Shown here piece after piece: positions 5,935 to 5,962 of a stretch of DNA of 5,962 nucleotides. Position 1 is the first letter of the stretch; each line of letters begins with the position of its first letter. The notes beneath the pieces are model-generated. The model made no database searches. It worked only from the letters and a program-made list of their open reading frames with translations, and was not told the origin of the DNA. Location: assembly GCA_021827255.1 (NCBI GenBank), contig JAKAWO010000197.1, positions 1 through 5,962 on the forward strand, given 5' to 3'. A program made the translations under genes and the position numbers. This DNA is from Acidobacteriota bacterium. Its GTDB lineage: Bacteria; Acidobacteriota; Terriglobia; UBA7540.

Positions 5935-5962
5935 AAGCTTTCAGGGCTCGCGCGGGATTTAA

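Overview
The window is a piece of a high-GC bacterial chromosome with every supported gene on the + strand. Its core is a complete DNA gyrase subunit A gene (1183-3714). The protein style (GyrA with Ala at the quinolone-determining Ser position, an MscS-family channel with a GEWGWIEEI signature, a small lipoprotein with an Ala/Pro/Gly tail, a soluble zinc-finger anti-sigma protein) makes me think of Acidobacteriota or a similar soil lineage. That placement is an inference from general resemblance, not a demonstrated assignment.

Left part (1-1170): three tightly packed genes that look like an accessory cassette of unknown function. The first, cut by the window edge, ends like the TIGR04255 'sporadically distributed' family. 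The second overlaps it by ATGA and carries a WDGYDA motif. The third lies in another frame, overlaps the end of the second, and carries VYRTSG, GRAD and PHPRHAELTNWPDDK motifs. Their compact overlapping layout suggests translational coupling and a joint job, perhaps a toxin-antitoxin-like or defence module, but nothing in the sequence proves a biochemical activity. The third gene's stop codon is part of the gyrA ribosome binding site, so the cassette abuts gyrA with 12 nt between.

Middle (1183-4869): gyrA, then 93 nt with a good ribosome binding site but no convincing terminator or promoter, then a 353-residue MscS-family mechanosensitive channel. The two are probably co-transcribed.

Right part (4870-5962): a 246-nt spacer holding one candidate 22-codon ORF with a strong ribosome binding site, a small lipoprotein gene (5116-5520), and a zinc-finger anti-sigma-like gene (5551-5931). 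No sigma factor is visible in the window. A good sigma-70-type promoter (TTGACG, 17 nt, TAGAAT) lies across the end of the anti-sigma gene and points out of the window. I see no tRNA, rRNA, CRISPR array, insertion sequence or attachment site, and no gene-free stretch longer than 300 bases.
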